Position numbers and translations under genes: made by a program. From the NCBI RefSeq assembly GCF_002294995.1, contig NZ_NSGF01000008.1, positions 186,001 to 250,000 on the forward strand: a DNA stretch of 64,000 nucleotides, given 5' to 3'. Source of the stretch: Mesorhizobium sp. WSM3860. Lineage in GTDB: Bacteria; Pseudomonadota; Alphaproteobacteria; Rhizobiales; Rhizobiaceae. Positions 55,655 to 63,813 of this stretch are shown here, piece after piece. Under the pieces are notes generated by a model. It was not told where the DNA came from. It worked only from the letters and a program-made list of their open reading frames with translations, and ran no database searches. Each line of letters starts with the position of its first letter. The stretch's first letter is position 1.

Positions 55655-56431
55655 ATGGCTCCCGTTCTGAAAGTTCACGAACTTCGCAAGGCGTTCGGCG
55701 CGGCCCGCGTTCTGAACGGGCTGAGCTTCCAGATGCGGCAGGGCGAGGTTGTTTCGCTGGTCGGCTCTTCCGGCTCGGGAAAGAGCACCGCGCTACGATG
55801 CATCAATTTTCTGGAGACCCCGAGTTCGGGTGAGATCGAGGTGATGGGCGATGCGATTTCCGCGTCGCAGAACGAAAGCCACGAAACGAAAATCGTCAAC
55901 GCGACCAATATCAGAGTTTTCCGTCGCCGCATCGGAATGGTGTTTCAGAGCTTCAACCTGTGGCCGCATCGAACCGTGCTTGAGAACGTAACCGAGGCGC
56001 TGATCTACGTACTGCGGAAGGGCAAGCGGGAGGCGGATGAAACAGCGCTTTCGGCGTTATCCAAGGTGGGCATGGCCGACTTTGGCCACCGGTATCCAAG
56101 CCAGCTTTCGGGCGGGCAGCAGCAGCGTGTGGCAATCGCGCGCGTTTTGGCGATGCAGCCTAAACTGATGCTTTTTGATGAACCAACCTCCGCGCTTGAT
56201 CCCGAGTTGGTCGGTGAGGTCTTGAAGGTCATCAGAACGCTTGCCGACGAAGGGGCGACCATTCTCCTCGTCACGCATGAAATGAGGTTCGCACGAGAGG
56301 TGTCGAACCGAATGATATTCCTGCACAAGGGTGTCGTTGAGCAGGATGCCGGGCCGGAAGAATTGTTTCGAAATCCCGCATCCGAAGCGGTGAAGCGGTT
56401 CCTATCCAGCGTCATTTCAACCGCCGCCTGA
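55655..56431 (+). CDS. Polar amino-acid ABC transporter ATPase
   Basis: A 258-residue ATPase of the GlnQ/HisP type: Walker A GSSGSGKST, Q-loop FQSFNLWPH, signature LSGGQQQR and Walker B LMLFDEPTSALDPE, ending RFLSSV. ATG 55655 was chosen because AGGAGGTG lies upstream; an ATG at 55568 would add an unconserved 29-residue lead. First of a four-gene transporter set. Insert SASQNESHETKIV near residue 70 is typical of octopine/histidine-type ATPases. Confidence 0.9.
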   Translation: MAPVLKVHELRKAFGAARVLNGLSFQMRQGEVVSLVGSSGSGKSTALRCINFLETPSSGEIEVMGDAISASQNESHETKIVNATNIRVFRRRIGMVFQSFNLWPHRTVLENVTEALIYVLRKGKREADETALSALSKVGMADFGHRYPSQLSGGQQQRVAIARVLAMQPKLMLFDEPTSALDPELVGEVLKVIRTLADEGATILLVTHEMRFAREVSNRMIFLHKGVVEQDAGPEELFRNPASEAVKRFLSSVISTAA

Positions 56432-56471
56432 CGGCGGCCATCAAACAGAAAGCAAAGAGGGGTAACTCAGC

Positions 56472-57287
56472 ATGCTCACAAAGAACGCACTTCGCTCATT
56501 CTGCGCATCCGGCCTCATGATGGCGGCGGCAATAGGCGCCGCATCAGCCGAGGATGGTGTCTTGCGCGTGGGCACCGAAGGCGATGCGCCGCAGTTCAGC
56601 ATGGCCGACGCCAACGGCAACGTTACCGGGTTCGACGCCGATATCGCCAACGGCATTTGCGCCGAGCTCAAAGTCAAATGCAAATTCGTGGTCCAGACGT
56701 TCAGTTCCTTGGTTCCGTCGATGGACAGCGATCGCTTTGATGTCATCATCTCGGGTCTCGGCATCACCGACGAGAGAATGAAGAAGATAGACTACTCCAT
56801 CCCCTACGCAACCACACCCCAGTATTTCGTGGTTTCGAAGGATTCTCCGTTCGTCGGGCTGAAGAGTCTTGCGGAAATCGAGAAGGCGTTGGCCGGCAAA
56901 ACCGTAGGTGTGGTGAACGGCACCACCTACGCGCAGTTCATCAAGAAACATATTCCGACCGCGGACCTGAAGACCTACGACGCCACGACCCAGCAGAATT
57001 CCGATCTTGCGGCAGGCCGGCTCGACGCTGCCTTTGGCGATTCCCCGACGTGGGTCGACTTCCTCAGTTCGCCAGAAGGAGCCAACTTTGCCCGCATCGA
57101 CGTCAAGGTCACCGGAGCGGATGATCACGAAGCGCTGGGTTATGGCATGGGTGTCGGCCTGCGCAAGGGAAACGCCGAACTCAAGGCGAAGCTGGACAGC
57201 GCGCTCTGTAACATGATCAACAACAGTAAGGTAAAGGCGGCATCGGAAAACTGGTTCAAGGACGACTACACTATCCAGTGCAAGTAA
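56472..57287 (+). CDS. Polar amino-acid ABC transporter substrate-binding protein
   Basis: A 271-residue family 3 binding protein with a signal peptide cleaved near AASAED. The body has VGTEGDAPQFSMADANGNVTGFDADIANGIC, IISGLGITDERMKKIDYSIPY and LAAGRLDAAFGDSPT, the classic pattern. Cys pair near residues 62 and 70 may be a disulfide. Binds an amino-acid-like ligand (opine, arginine or similar) in the periplasm. It is followed by a hairpin at 57306. Confidence 0.9.
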   Translation: MLTKNALRSFCASGLMMAAAIGAASAEDGVLRVGTEGDAPQFSMADANGNVTGFDADIANGICAELKVKCKFVVQTFSSLVPSMDSDRFDVIISGLGITDERMKKIDYSIPYATTPQYFVVSKDSPFVGLKSLAEIEKALAGKTVGVVNGTTYAQFIKKHIPTADLKTYDATTQQNSDLAAGRLDAAFGDSPTWVDFLSSPEGANFARIDVKVTGADDHEALGYGMGVGLRKGNAELKAKLDSALCNMINNSKVKAASENWFKDDYTIQCK

Positions 57288-57305
57288 TCATCCGATAGGC
57301 AAACA

Positions 57306-57332
57306 GGCCGTCGCGGCAATCCCGCGACGGTC
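57306..57332 (+). other. Intercistronic hairpin after the binding-protein gene
   Basis: CCGTCGCGG (57308-57316) and CCGCGACGG (57322-57330) pair perfectly around a 5-base loop. The stem extends outward by a G-T and a G-C pair to 57306 and 57332. No T-run. Position between binding protein and first permease is the same as at 51083 and 14028. Confidence 0.6.
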
Positions 57333-57339
57333 TGATGGA

Positions 57340-58062
57340 ATGTATTTCATGTTGCACGGTATCTGGGTGCTGATGGTCGAGAAGGGCTGGCTCCTTGCGC
57401 TGCTGCGCGGCGCCGGTATCACGCTTCTGATCGGCTTTCTTGGCGTGGTTGTAGGATTGGCGGCGGCGATACCGCTTGCCATCCTTCGTTGGCGTCAGGT
57501 CCCTATTCTGTCACAGCTTGTCGATGCCTACAGCATCGTCATCCGCGGCGTTCCGGGGCTATTGGTCATTTATCTCCTGTTCTTCGGCTCCGTCGACTGG
57601 GTGCAGAGAATTGCCTCGGCATTCGGCTACGCGGATAGCGCCGAGAACGCCTATCCATTCCTTATCGGCATTATAGCGATCGCCGCCATCTCATGCGCGT
57701 ACTCGATAGAAGTCATACGAGGCGCGCTGCAGGCGGTTCCCATTGGCCTCCTGGAGGCGGCTCGATCGCTTTCGTTGTCGCCGCGCGTGACCTTCTCTCG
57801 CGTGACCCTGCCGCTCGCCCTCAGGCTGGCTCTGGGTGGGATCAACAACGTATGGCAGATGACGATCAAGGATACCTCGCTCGTATCCGTCGTCGGCATG
57901 CAGGAATTGATGCGTGCGGCAGCAGTCGCCGCAGGAATCACGCGCTCGCCGCTTCTATTCTATTGCCTGGCAGCCGCGATGTTTTTCGCCATGACCGCGG
58001 TGAGCCAAGTTCTGTTCAACCGCGCCGAAAAACATTTCAATCGCGGCTTCAGTAGAGGTTAG
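57340..58062 (+). CDS. Polar amino-acid ABC transporter permease
   Basis: A 240-residue HisQ/HisM-type permease: TLLIGFLGVVVGLAAAIPLAI helix, RGVPGLLVIYLLFFG, the EAA-type loop in GALQAVPIGLLEAARSL, and IKDTSLVSVVGMQELMR near the C-terminus, the standard landmark. The ATG at 57340 and ATG 57349 are both possible. One base separates its stop from the next permease. Confidence 0.9.
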   Translation: MYFMLHGIWVLMVEKGWLLALLRGAGITLLIGFLGVVVGLAAAIPLAILRWRQVPILSQLVDAYSIVIRGVPGLLVIYLLFFGSVDWVQRIASAFGYADSAENAYPFLIGIIAIAAISCAYSIEVIRGALQAVPIGLLEAARSLSLSPRVTFSRVTLPLALRLALGGINNVWQMTIKDTSLVSVVGMQELMRAAAVAAGITRSPLLFYCLAAAMFFAMTAVSQVLFNRAEKHFNRGFSRG

Positions 58063-58063
58063 A

Positions 58064-58756
58064 ATGGATTTCAGCATCGTCGCATATGCGGTTCCATTTC
58101 TCCTCGTCGGCGCGAAGACGACCATGCTGATTGCAGCTTTCGGCGTCGGTCTGGGATTGCCGTTCGGCATTCTGCTGGCAACGGCCCGCATTTCCCAGAC
58201 CGGTCCGGTTCGCAAATGCGCCGATTTCTACTGCGCCGTCTTCAGGGGCACACCGATGCTCGTACAGATCTTTGTGATCTACTACGGCCTCGCGCAGATA
58301 GGTTTCGTACGCCACAACGCGGTTTTGTGGTGGCTGATCGGCGACAGTTTGCACGCTGCCATTCTTGCCGTCATTCTCAACACCGGTGCCTATACGGCGG
58401 AGATCTTCCGTACTGCCCTCCTCTCGCTGCCGCGCGGGCTGATCGAGGCGGCGGAAGCCTGCGGCATGTCCCCATGGGTGGTCTTCCACCGTATCAAGTT
58501 TCCCCTGGCGCTGCGTCAGGCCTTGCCTTCCTACAGCACCGAAGTTGCCGTTATCGTCAAGGAATCGAGCCTTGCCTCCACCATAACGGTCCTTGAAATC
58601 ACCGGCTACGCGAAACGGTTGATGAGCGAGACATTCGCCATCATGGAAATCTTCGTCGTCACCGCTGCCTTCTATCTTGCAATCAACGTCGTCTGTCTGA
58701 CTGCCCTGCATGCCATCGAAAGGCGTCTGTCTTTCGAGCGGCATTCCGCACGCTGA
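58064..58756 (+). CDS. Polar amino-acid ABC transporter permease
   Basis: A 230-residue second permease of the HisM type: FRGTPMLVQIFVIYYGLAQ, LNTGAYTAEIFRTALLSLPRGLIEAAEACGM with EAA loop, and VIVKESSLASTITVLEITG. It pairs with the 57340 protein. Followed 11 bases later by the cupin gene, so transporter, cupin and FAD enzyme form one operon. Confidence 0.9.
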   Translation: MDFSIVAYAVPFLLVGAKTTMLIAAFGVGLGLPFGILLATARISQTGPVRKCADFYCAVFRGTPMLVQIFVIYYGLAQIGFVRHNAVLWWLIGDSLHAAILAVILNTGAYTAEIFRTALLSLPRGLIEAAEACGMSPWVVFHRIKFPLALRQALPSYSTEVAVIVKESSLASTITVLEITGYAKRLMSETFAIMEIFVVTAAFYLAINVVCLTALHAIERRLSFERHSAR

Positions 58757-58767
58757 AAGGGTCCCCT

Positions 58768-59121
58768 ATGTCCAAGCTTACCTTTTTTGATCAGAACAAT
58801 CTCCCCGAACCCAGGAGAGGCGAACCGCTGCCGGAGCGGCGCGTGGATGGCGATCCCCGTTTTCTAACTTGGGATATCGCGCAATCCGCTGATGGCCAAG
58901 TACAGGCTGGCGTATGGGAGGTCACGCCTGGCGCTTATCGCTCCATCAAAGGCGGGACCTTCGAATTTTGCTACATCCTTTCGGGGGTTTCGGAACTCAT
59001 CGAGGATGGGTTCGAGCCGCGCCGAATCGCAGCGGGCGATGCCTTCGTCATGCACCTAGGATTCACGGGGGTCTGGCGGGTGATCGAGCCCACCCGGAAG
59101 CTCTGGGTCTCGCGCGATTGA
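58768..59121 (+). CDS. Cupin (DUF861/EutQ-like) protein
   Basis: A 117-residue cupin, the same length as the protein at 39419 and sharing RSIKGGTFEFCYILSGVSE and FVMHLGFTGVW. Both lack the full His/Glu metal motif of classical cupins, judging by eye. It sits between the amino-acid transporter and a FAD amine oxidoreductase, repeating the association seen in the 39-45 kb region. A small-molecule isomerase, sensor or chaperone role for the oxidase are all possible. Confidence 0.85.
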   Translation: MSKLTFFDQNNLPEPRRGEPLPERRVDGDPRFLTWDIAQSADGQVQAGVWEVTPGAYRSIKGGTFEFCYILSGVSELIEDGFEPRRIAAGDAFVMHLGFTGVWRVIEPTRKLWVSRD

Positions 59122-59141
59122 GCGAGTGGATTGAACCAGAG

Positions 59142-60479
59142 ATGCACGCCATGGATACCATCTCCGCGCGTCCCTTTAAGTCCACGCCGTACTGGTGGGA
59201 CGACTGCGCGTTTTCTGCTCTGCCGGTGTGGCCGGTGATCCCCAGATGCGACGTCGCCATCGTCGGTGGTGGCTATGCGGGCCTGTCGGCTGCCATCGAG
59301 CTCGCGAGGGCCGGCCGCAGCGTTCAGCTTTTCGACCGGCAATCGATAGGGCAAGCCGCATCCAGCCGAAACGGCGGCATGGCGAGCGGCAGCATAAGGC
59401 CAAGCCGCAAACAATTGATTCGTAGGTTTGGGGAAGCTCGCGCCAATGGCATCCTGCTAGAGGGGAAGGCTGCGCGAGAGGATCTTGTGGCCTTTCTTGA
59501 AGCGGAGAAGGTGGAGTGTGACTTTTTCCTTTCGGGCCTCTTCGACGGGGCCATAAACGAACGCGAATGCGACGAATTGAGTCGCCACGCCGAGTTGTTG
59601 CATCGATTTCTGGGCATCAAGGCGTTCTCAGTCGCGCGCGCCGAGGTGCCGCGTTATATCGGAACGGACTTCTATGCTGGTGGCTTCGTACGCATGGATA
59701 TCGGTGGGCTGCACCCCGCCAAACTGCTTTCGGGCATATTGCGGGTCGCCCGGGCGACCGATGCCGTCATTCACGAGAATACGGCGGTGCTGGGGATGGT
59801 CGCCGAAGCCGGCGGCGTGCGTGTCGCCACGTCGCGCGGCGAGGTCTTCGCCAAGAAGGTGCTGGTGTGCACCAATGCCTATACTGACGACTTCGATCCC
59901 TGGCTTCGCCGTCGTCTCGTGCCGGTGCGGAGCCGTATCGTCGCCACCGAGCCTCTGGGCAACGGCGTCATGGAGCGCCTGATGCCGAAGCGCATGATGT
60001 ATGGCGACACAAGGCAGCTCAGTTACTACTACCGTCCATCGCCAGACGGCTTGCGTATTCTATTTGGCGGGCGCGACGGCACGACGGAAGGGGATCCGCT
60101 TTCTCCAACCACGCACCTGCGCTCCGAACTCGGACGCATATTTCCCGAACTGGCAGGTATTGGCCTGACGCATAGCTGGTTCGGCCAAGTCGCAATGAAC
60201 CGTGACATGATTCCGCGGATGTTTACGGTTGGGGATACGGTCTATGCCACCGGGTTCTGCGGATCCGGCGTGGTTTGGGCGCGCTGGCTGGGCAAGAAGG
60301 CTGCCTTCAAACTTCTTGGCCAGACAGAGAAGGCCCGGTCGGACTTCGACTTCGATCCGCCGCCGAAGGCAGTACCGTTCTACCGCGGCAAGCCTTGGTT
60401 TATCCCATTCGTCTATTCGCTCTACGAGAGGAGGGACAAGCGCGCAATGCGCCGCAAGAATAAAAGCGAGAAACGATGA
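59142..60479 (+). CDS. FAD-dependent amine/amino-acid oxidoreductase (DAO family)
   Basis: A 445-residue flavoprotein: PYWWDDCAF at the N-terminus, FAD motif VAIVGGGYAGLSAAIELA, ASSRNGGMASGS, and FCGSGVVWARWLGKKAA near the C-terminus. It is of the PuuB/OoxB-like group, acting on an imported amine or amino acid. ATG 59142 was used; ATG 59151 is equally possible, since AGAGATG lies before it. Last intact gene of the transporter-cupin-oxidase operon. The C-terminal tail is unusually basic (RRDKRAMRRKNKSEKR), which may reflect a truncated end. Confidence 0.85.
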   Translation: MHAMDTISARPFKSTPYWWDDCAFSALPVWPVIPRCDVAIVGGGYAGLSAAIELARAGRSVQLFDRQSIGQAASSRNGGMASGSIRPSRKQLIRRFGEARANGILLEGKAAREDLVAFLEAEKVECDFFLSGLFDGAINERECDELSRHAELLHRFLGIKAFSVARAEVPRYIGTDFYAGGFVRMDIGGLHPAKLLSGILRVARATDAVIHENTAVLGMVAEAGGVRVATSRGEVFAKKVLVCTNAYTDDFDPWLRRRLVPVRSRIVATEPLGNGVMERLMPKRMMYGDTRQLSYYYRPSPDGLRILFGGRDGTTEGDPLSPTTHLRSELGRIFPELAGIGLTHSWFGQVAMNRDMIPRMFTVGDTVYATGFCGSGVVWARWLGKKAAFKLLGQTEKARSDFDFDPPPKAVPFYRGKPWFIPFVYSLYERRDKRAMRRKNKSEKR

Positions 60480-60573
60480 TGATCTTTTTCAATGGTAGCG
60501 CGCATGGGGTCAAGGATACTCCGCGATCATGATAGATTCGCAACGGGACCTTCTGCCCGACATGCATTGCGCT

Positions 60574-60637
60574 ATGACTTGGACTTCGCGACGGCCTTAT
60601 CCGCAACCCTGAACTCGTCAGCCAGTACGATCATCGC
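60574..60637 (+). pseudogene. Remnant of the 3' end of a dipeptide-type ATPase gene
   Basis: The 48 bases from 60590 encode DGLIRNPELVSQYDHR. This matches DGLVRDPELVRQYGHR at the end of the ATPase gene at 54557-54607, with mostly third-base differences. Just before, ACTTGG fits the preceding TW codons but in a shifted frame. Upstream similarity then vanishes. It is a gene scrap in the 195-base gap between the FAD oxidoreductase and the demethylase gene, not a functional gene. Confidence 0.65.
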
Positions 60638-60675
60638 CAGAGGAATTCCAGGAAAGGCATGTAGTTTTCGCCCGC

Positions 60676-62751
60676 CTACAATTGTGAGCAGAGCCGGTAG
60701 GCCTCATAGATCGACGAGTAGATGTCCCTGCTGGCGACCGCGTCTCCAATGCGGTGCAGGACGAACGATCCTGGAGCTTGGGGCCTATCCTCCCCTATTG
60801 TCGCCTCTCCCGTCATGAGCGCGATGTCGGTGACGCCGTTATTGGCGGAGCGGGCGCGCAATTCCAGATAGATGTCTTGCATGGGTGCCGTGCCGCGCTC
60901 GACAATGAGTTGGGCCGCGGTCATTTCCGTTTCTGCACCGGTGAGCTCATGCCGGAACCGGGCGGCAATGCCGTTGCCTTGGCGCGCTGCCTTGATGAGC
61001 CGCAGATCGCCGACGACCCGAATGCCGAGTTCGGACGCAAGTTTGCGAAAACTAACCCGGTCCGGATAGGGTGTCTCGAAGGCCACGGTGTCGTCCGCCA
61101 TGGCCAGGCTGACCACAAGGCCCAGGCGGGCAAGATGCAGGGCGCAGGATATGGCGGCCTGGCGTCCGGTCTCATCGTAGATGAGCACATCGTCTTTCGT
61201 CGGCACGACCCCCGTCAAGACGTCCCAGACGCTGTCGCAATGTTCGGCGCCATCCAGCCATTCCATGTCCGGGATGCCGCCGGTGGCGACGATGATTGCG
61301 TCCGGTTTCTCGCCAAGAATTACATCTGCGTCCGCATAGGTGTTGAGACGGACTTCCACGCCAAGGCGGGCGAGCTCGTCGATGCGCCAGTTCACTATGC
61401 CGATCAGATCCTTGCGGTCATAGGCGGAGGCGGCGACAAGCACCTGACCGCCAAGCCGCGCGCCGGCTTCAAGCAGGGTCACCTTGTGCCCGCGCTCGGC
61501 GGCGACCCTTGCCGCCTCCATCCCGCCCGGACCACCGCCGACCACGACCACCCGTCTCGGCGTTTCGGCCCGGTCAATGATGTGGCTGAGGATCGTTTCG
61601 TGGCCGCTGGCGGGGTTGTGAATGCAATGGACCTTCTTGTAGAGGCAGTAGGACGCGCCGACGCATGGGCGGATGCGTTCTTCTTCTCCCCGCATCACCT
61701 TGTTGACGATATGGGGATCGGCAATATGCGCCCGAGTCATGCCGACCAAGTCGACAAGGTTCTCGCGGATCGCGTGCCGCGCCGTGGCTACGTCCCTGAT
61801 GGCTGCGGCGTGGATGACGGGCAGCCTGGTTTCTCGCTTGAACTGCCCAACCAGCGGCAGAAATGGCGCGCTCTTGGTAAACATGCCGGGCATATTCTGC
61901 TCGGCCAGCGACAAGTCGGTGTCCATGCGGCCGAAGATGCAGTTGAAGAAATCGATATGGCCTTCCCGCTCGAACAGCCGGGCGAAGGCAAGGCATTCCT
62001 CGAAATCCGATCCGTCGTCGGCTGCCTCGTCGATCACGAAGCGGATGCCGACGGCGAAGTTGTCGCCCACCGCGCGGCGAATCGCCTCGTGCACCATCAG
62101 GCCGAACCGCGCGCGGTTTTCCAGCGGGCCGCCAAATGCGTCCGTGCGTCTGTTGGTTCTGCGCGACAGGAATTGGCCAATCAGATGGCCGCCGGTGACG
62201 GTCTCGATCCCGTCAAGGTCGCCGTCAACGCAGCGCCTGGCGGCACCTGCATAATCCTTGACGATCCTGTCGATGTCCGCGGCGTCCATTTCCTTCGGGA
62301 AATTCCGGTTTCGCGTCTCTCGGACGCGTGACGGCGCGACCGGCGGCAGCCAGTTACCGGCATAGGCGGTGGCGCGCCGGCCAAGATGCGAGACCTGACA
62401 CATGACCGCCGCGCCGTGGCGATGGATACGCTGCGACAGCGATTGGAGATGAGGGATGATGCGGTCTCTGGAAAGATCCAGCTGACCGCCGCCCCAGCTC
62501 GAATCGGGCGACGTCATCGCCGAGCCGCCGACCATGGTCATCGCCAGGCCGCCGCGCGCTTTTTCTTCGTGGTAGCGCTGATAGCGCTCGAGCGGCAGGC
62601 CGCCCTCGTCCAGCATCGAGGCGTGACTGGTGCTGACGACGCGATTGCGCAGCGTCAGACCTTTGAGCCGAAACGGCTGAAGCAGAGGATCGCCGGATGT
62701 GCTCCCCGCTTGGAATGCCCCTGCAGTCACGTGCCGCTCCGCACCATTCAT
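60676..62751 (-). CDS. DgcA/StcD-like N-demethylase (trimethylamine dehydrogenase family)
   Basis: A 691-residue Old Yellow Enzyme-type flavoprotein: an N-terminal TIM barrel (FRLKGLTLRNRVVSTSHAS, HLGRR, GFDGIE-like DLDGIET), a cluster motif with Cys363, Cys369 and Cys376 (CVGASYC then CIHNPASG), and C-terminal FAD/NAD-type domain with VVVVGGGPGGMEAARVAAERGH. Members demethylate N-methylproline or dimethylglycine (StcD, DgcA). It lacks a fourth visible cysteine in the usual place. No DgcB-type electron partner is adjacent. Divergent from a LysR regulator. Confidence 0.87.
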   Translation of the reverse strand: MNGAERHVTAGAFQAGSTSGDPLLQPFRLKGLTLRNRVVSTSHASMLDEGGLPLERYQRYHEEKARGGLAMTMVGGSAMTSPDSSWGGGQLDLSRDRIIPHLQSLSQRIHRHGAAVMCQVSHLGRRATAYAGNWLPPVAPSRVRETRNRNFPKEMDAADIDRIVKDYAGAARRCVDGDLDGIETVTGGHLIGQFLSRRTNRRTDAFGGPLENRARFGLMVHEAIRRAVGDNFAVGIRFVIDEAADDGSDFEECLAFARLFEREGHIDFFNCIFGRMDTDLSLAEQNMPGMFTKSAPFLPLVGQFKRETRLPVIHAAAIRDVATARHAIRENLVDLVGMTRAHIADPHIVNKVMRGEEERIRPCVGASYCLYKKVHCIHNPASGHETILSHIIDRAETPRRVVVVGGGPGGMEAARVAAERGHKVTLLEAGARLGGQVLVAASAYDRKDLIGIVNWRIDELARLGVEVRLNTYADADVILGEKPDAIIVATGGIPDMEWLDGAEHCDSVWDVLTGVVPTKDDVLIYDETGRQAAISCALHLARLGLVVSLAMADDTVAFETPYPDRVSFRKLASELGIRVVGDLRLIKAARQGNGIAARFRHELTGAETEMTAAQLIVERGTAPMQDIYLELRARSANNGVTDIALMTGEATIGEDRPQAPGSFVLHRIGDAVASRDIYSSIYEAYRLCSQL

Positions 62752-62810
62752 GACGGTTATAGTTCGCGATTTGCAGGGCTGCAGAAAGCTTGAAAATTGT
62801 TGGGGTGGTT

Positions 62811-62825
62811 ATACGCTTGGCGTAT
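62811..62825. promoter_or_regulatory. LysR-type operator (T-N11-A) overlapping the regulator start
   Basis: ATACG (62811-62815), CTTGG spacer, CGTAT (62821-62825): a perfect 5-base inverted repeat with the T-N11-A core of LysR sites. It lies in the 72-base gap between the divergent demethylase and LysR genes and overlaps the LysR ATG at 62824, fitting autoregulation. Confidence 0.5.
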
Positions 62826-63765
62826 GGCTGGTTTTGCTAAACTCGTTCCATCCGCACGCGGGCTGCTGGTCTTCGAGGCTGCCGCCCGCTCGGGCAGTTT
62901 TACGGCCGCCGCCCGCGAGTTCAATGTCACCCAACCATCCATCAGCCGCAGCATCGCTCAGCTGGAGGCGGATCTCGGCGTCGCTCTCTTCACCCGGGGT
63001 CCAACGGGGTTGTCCCCGACCCCGGAGGGGCGCGCCCTCTATTCGGCTGTACGGGAGGGATTTGACGGCATCGAGGAGGTGATCGGCACAATCAAGCGGA
63101 CAAGCGCCGCAAAGCCGGTGGTTACCCTTTCGCTCTCGAGCTCTCTCGCTACGTACTGGTTCGTTCCGAGGTTAGGGGCGTTCAACACGCGATTTCCCGA
63201 TGTGGACCTGAGGTTCGAACTGATCGCCGGCGTCCTGCGAGGACCTGCCGAGAATGTCGATCTTGCCACCAGAATCCTGGCCGACGACGATACGCACTAT
63301 CACCACTGGGCGTTCTCGCCGGAAGTCATCGTTCCGGTGTGCAGTCCATCCTACCTGTCGAACCACGGCCGGCTGAACCATGACTCGGACGGCGAGGGTC
63401 ATACCCTGCTTCAACTCACCGACGCCAAGGAGCAGTGGCTGGACGCCTGGGGCAGCGTAGCCCACCGCAAGACCAGCAGGGCAAAGTGGCTCGAATTCTC
63501 GGACTATGCGGTCGTGCTTCAGGCCGCGATGAACGGGGAAGGCGTGGCGCTCGGCTGGCTCAGCAATGTTTCAAGGGCGTTGCTTCAGGCAACGCTCGTT
63601 CCGGCCTCGGACAGGCAGATCAACACTGGACGGATCCATGAATTGATTGCACCTCGCTCACGGCCGGTGCGGCCGATCGTCTCCGATATCCGCGCCTGGA
63701 TGGTCGCCGAGATGCAAGCCGAGTTGAAAGCGTTGCACGCACTATTGCAGCCAGGGGTCCTGTAG
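62824..63765 (+). CDS. LysR-family transcriptional regulator
   Basis: A 313-residue regulator: PSARGLLVFEAAARSGSFTAAAREFNVTQPSISRSIAQLEADLGVALFTR is the helix-turn-helix region (residues 8-57), then the ligand-binding domain. ATG 62824 is used; an upstream TTG at 62797 is not preferred because the family N-terminus begins at the ATG. It is likely the regulator of the divergent DgcA/StcD-like demethylase, with a candidate site in the shared gap. Another LysR is at 35165. Confidence 0.88.
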   Translation: MAGFAKLVPSARGLLVFEAAARSGSFTAAAREFNVTQPSISRSIAQLEADLGVALFTRGPTGLSPTPEGRALYSAVREGFDGIEEVIGTIKRTSAAKPVVTLSLSSSLATYWFVPRLGAFNTRFPDVDLRFELIAGVLRGPAENVDLATRILADDDTHYHHWAFSPEVIVPVCSPSYLSNHGRLNHDSDGEGHTLLQLTDAKEQWLDAWGSVAHRKTSRAKWLEFSDYAVVLQAAMNGEGVALGWLSNVSRALLQATLVPASDRQINTGRIHELIAPRSRPVRPIVSDIRAWMVAEMQAELKALHALLQPGVL

Positions 63766-63813
63766 CCCGGACCGCAACAGAGAACTGCAGCGCACGGCAC
63801 AGCTACCCGCTGA

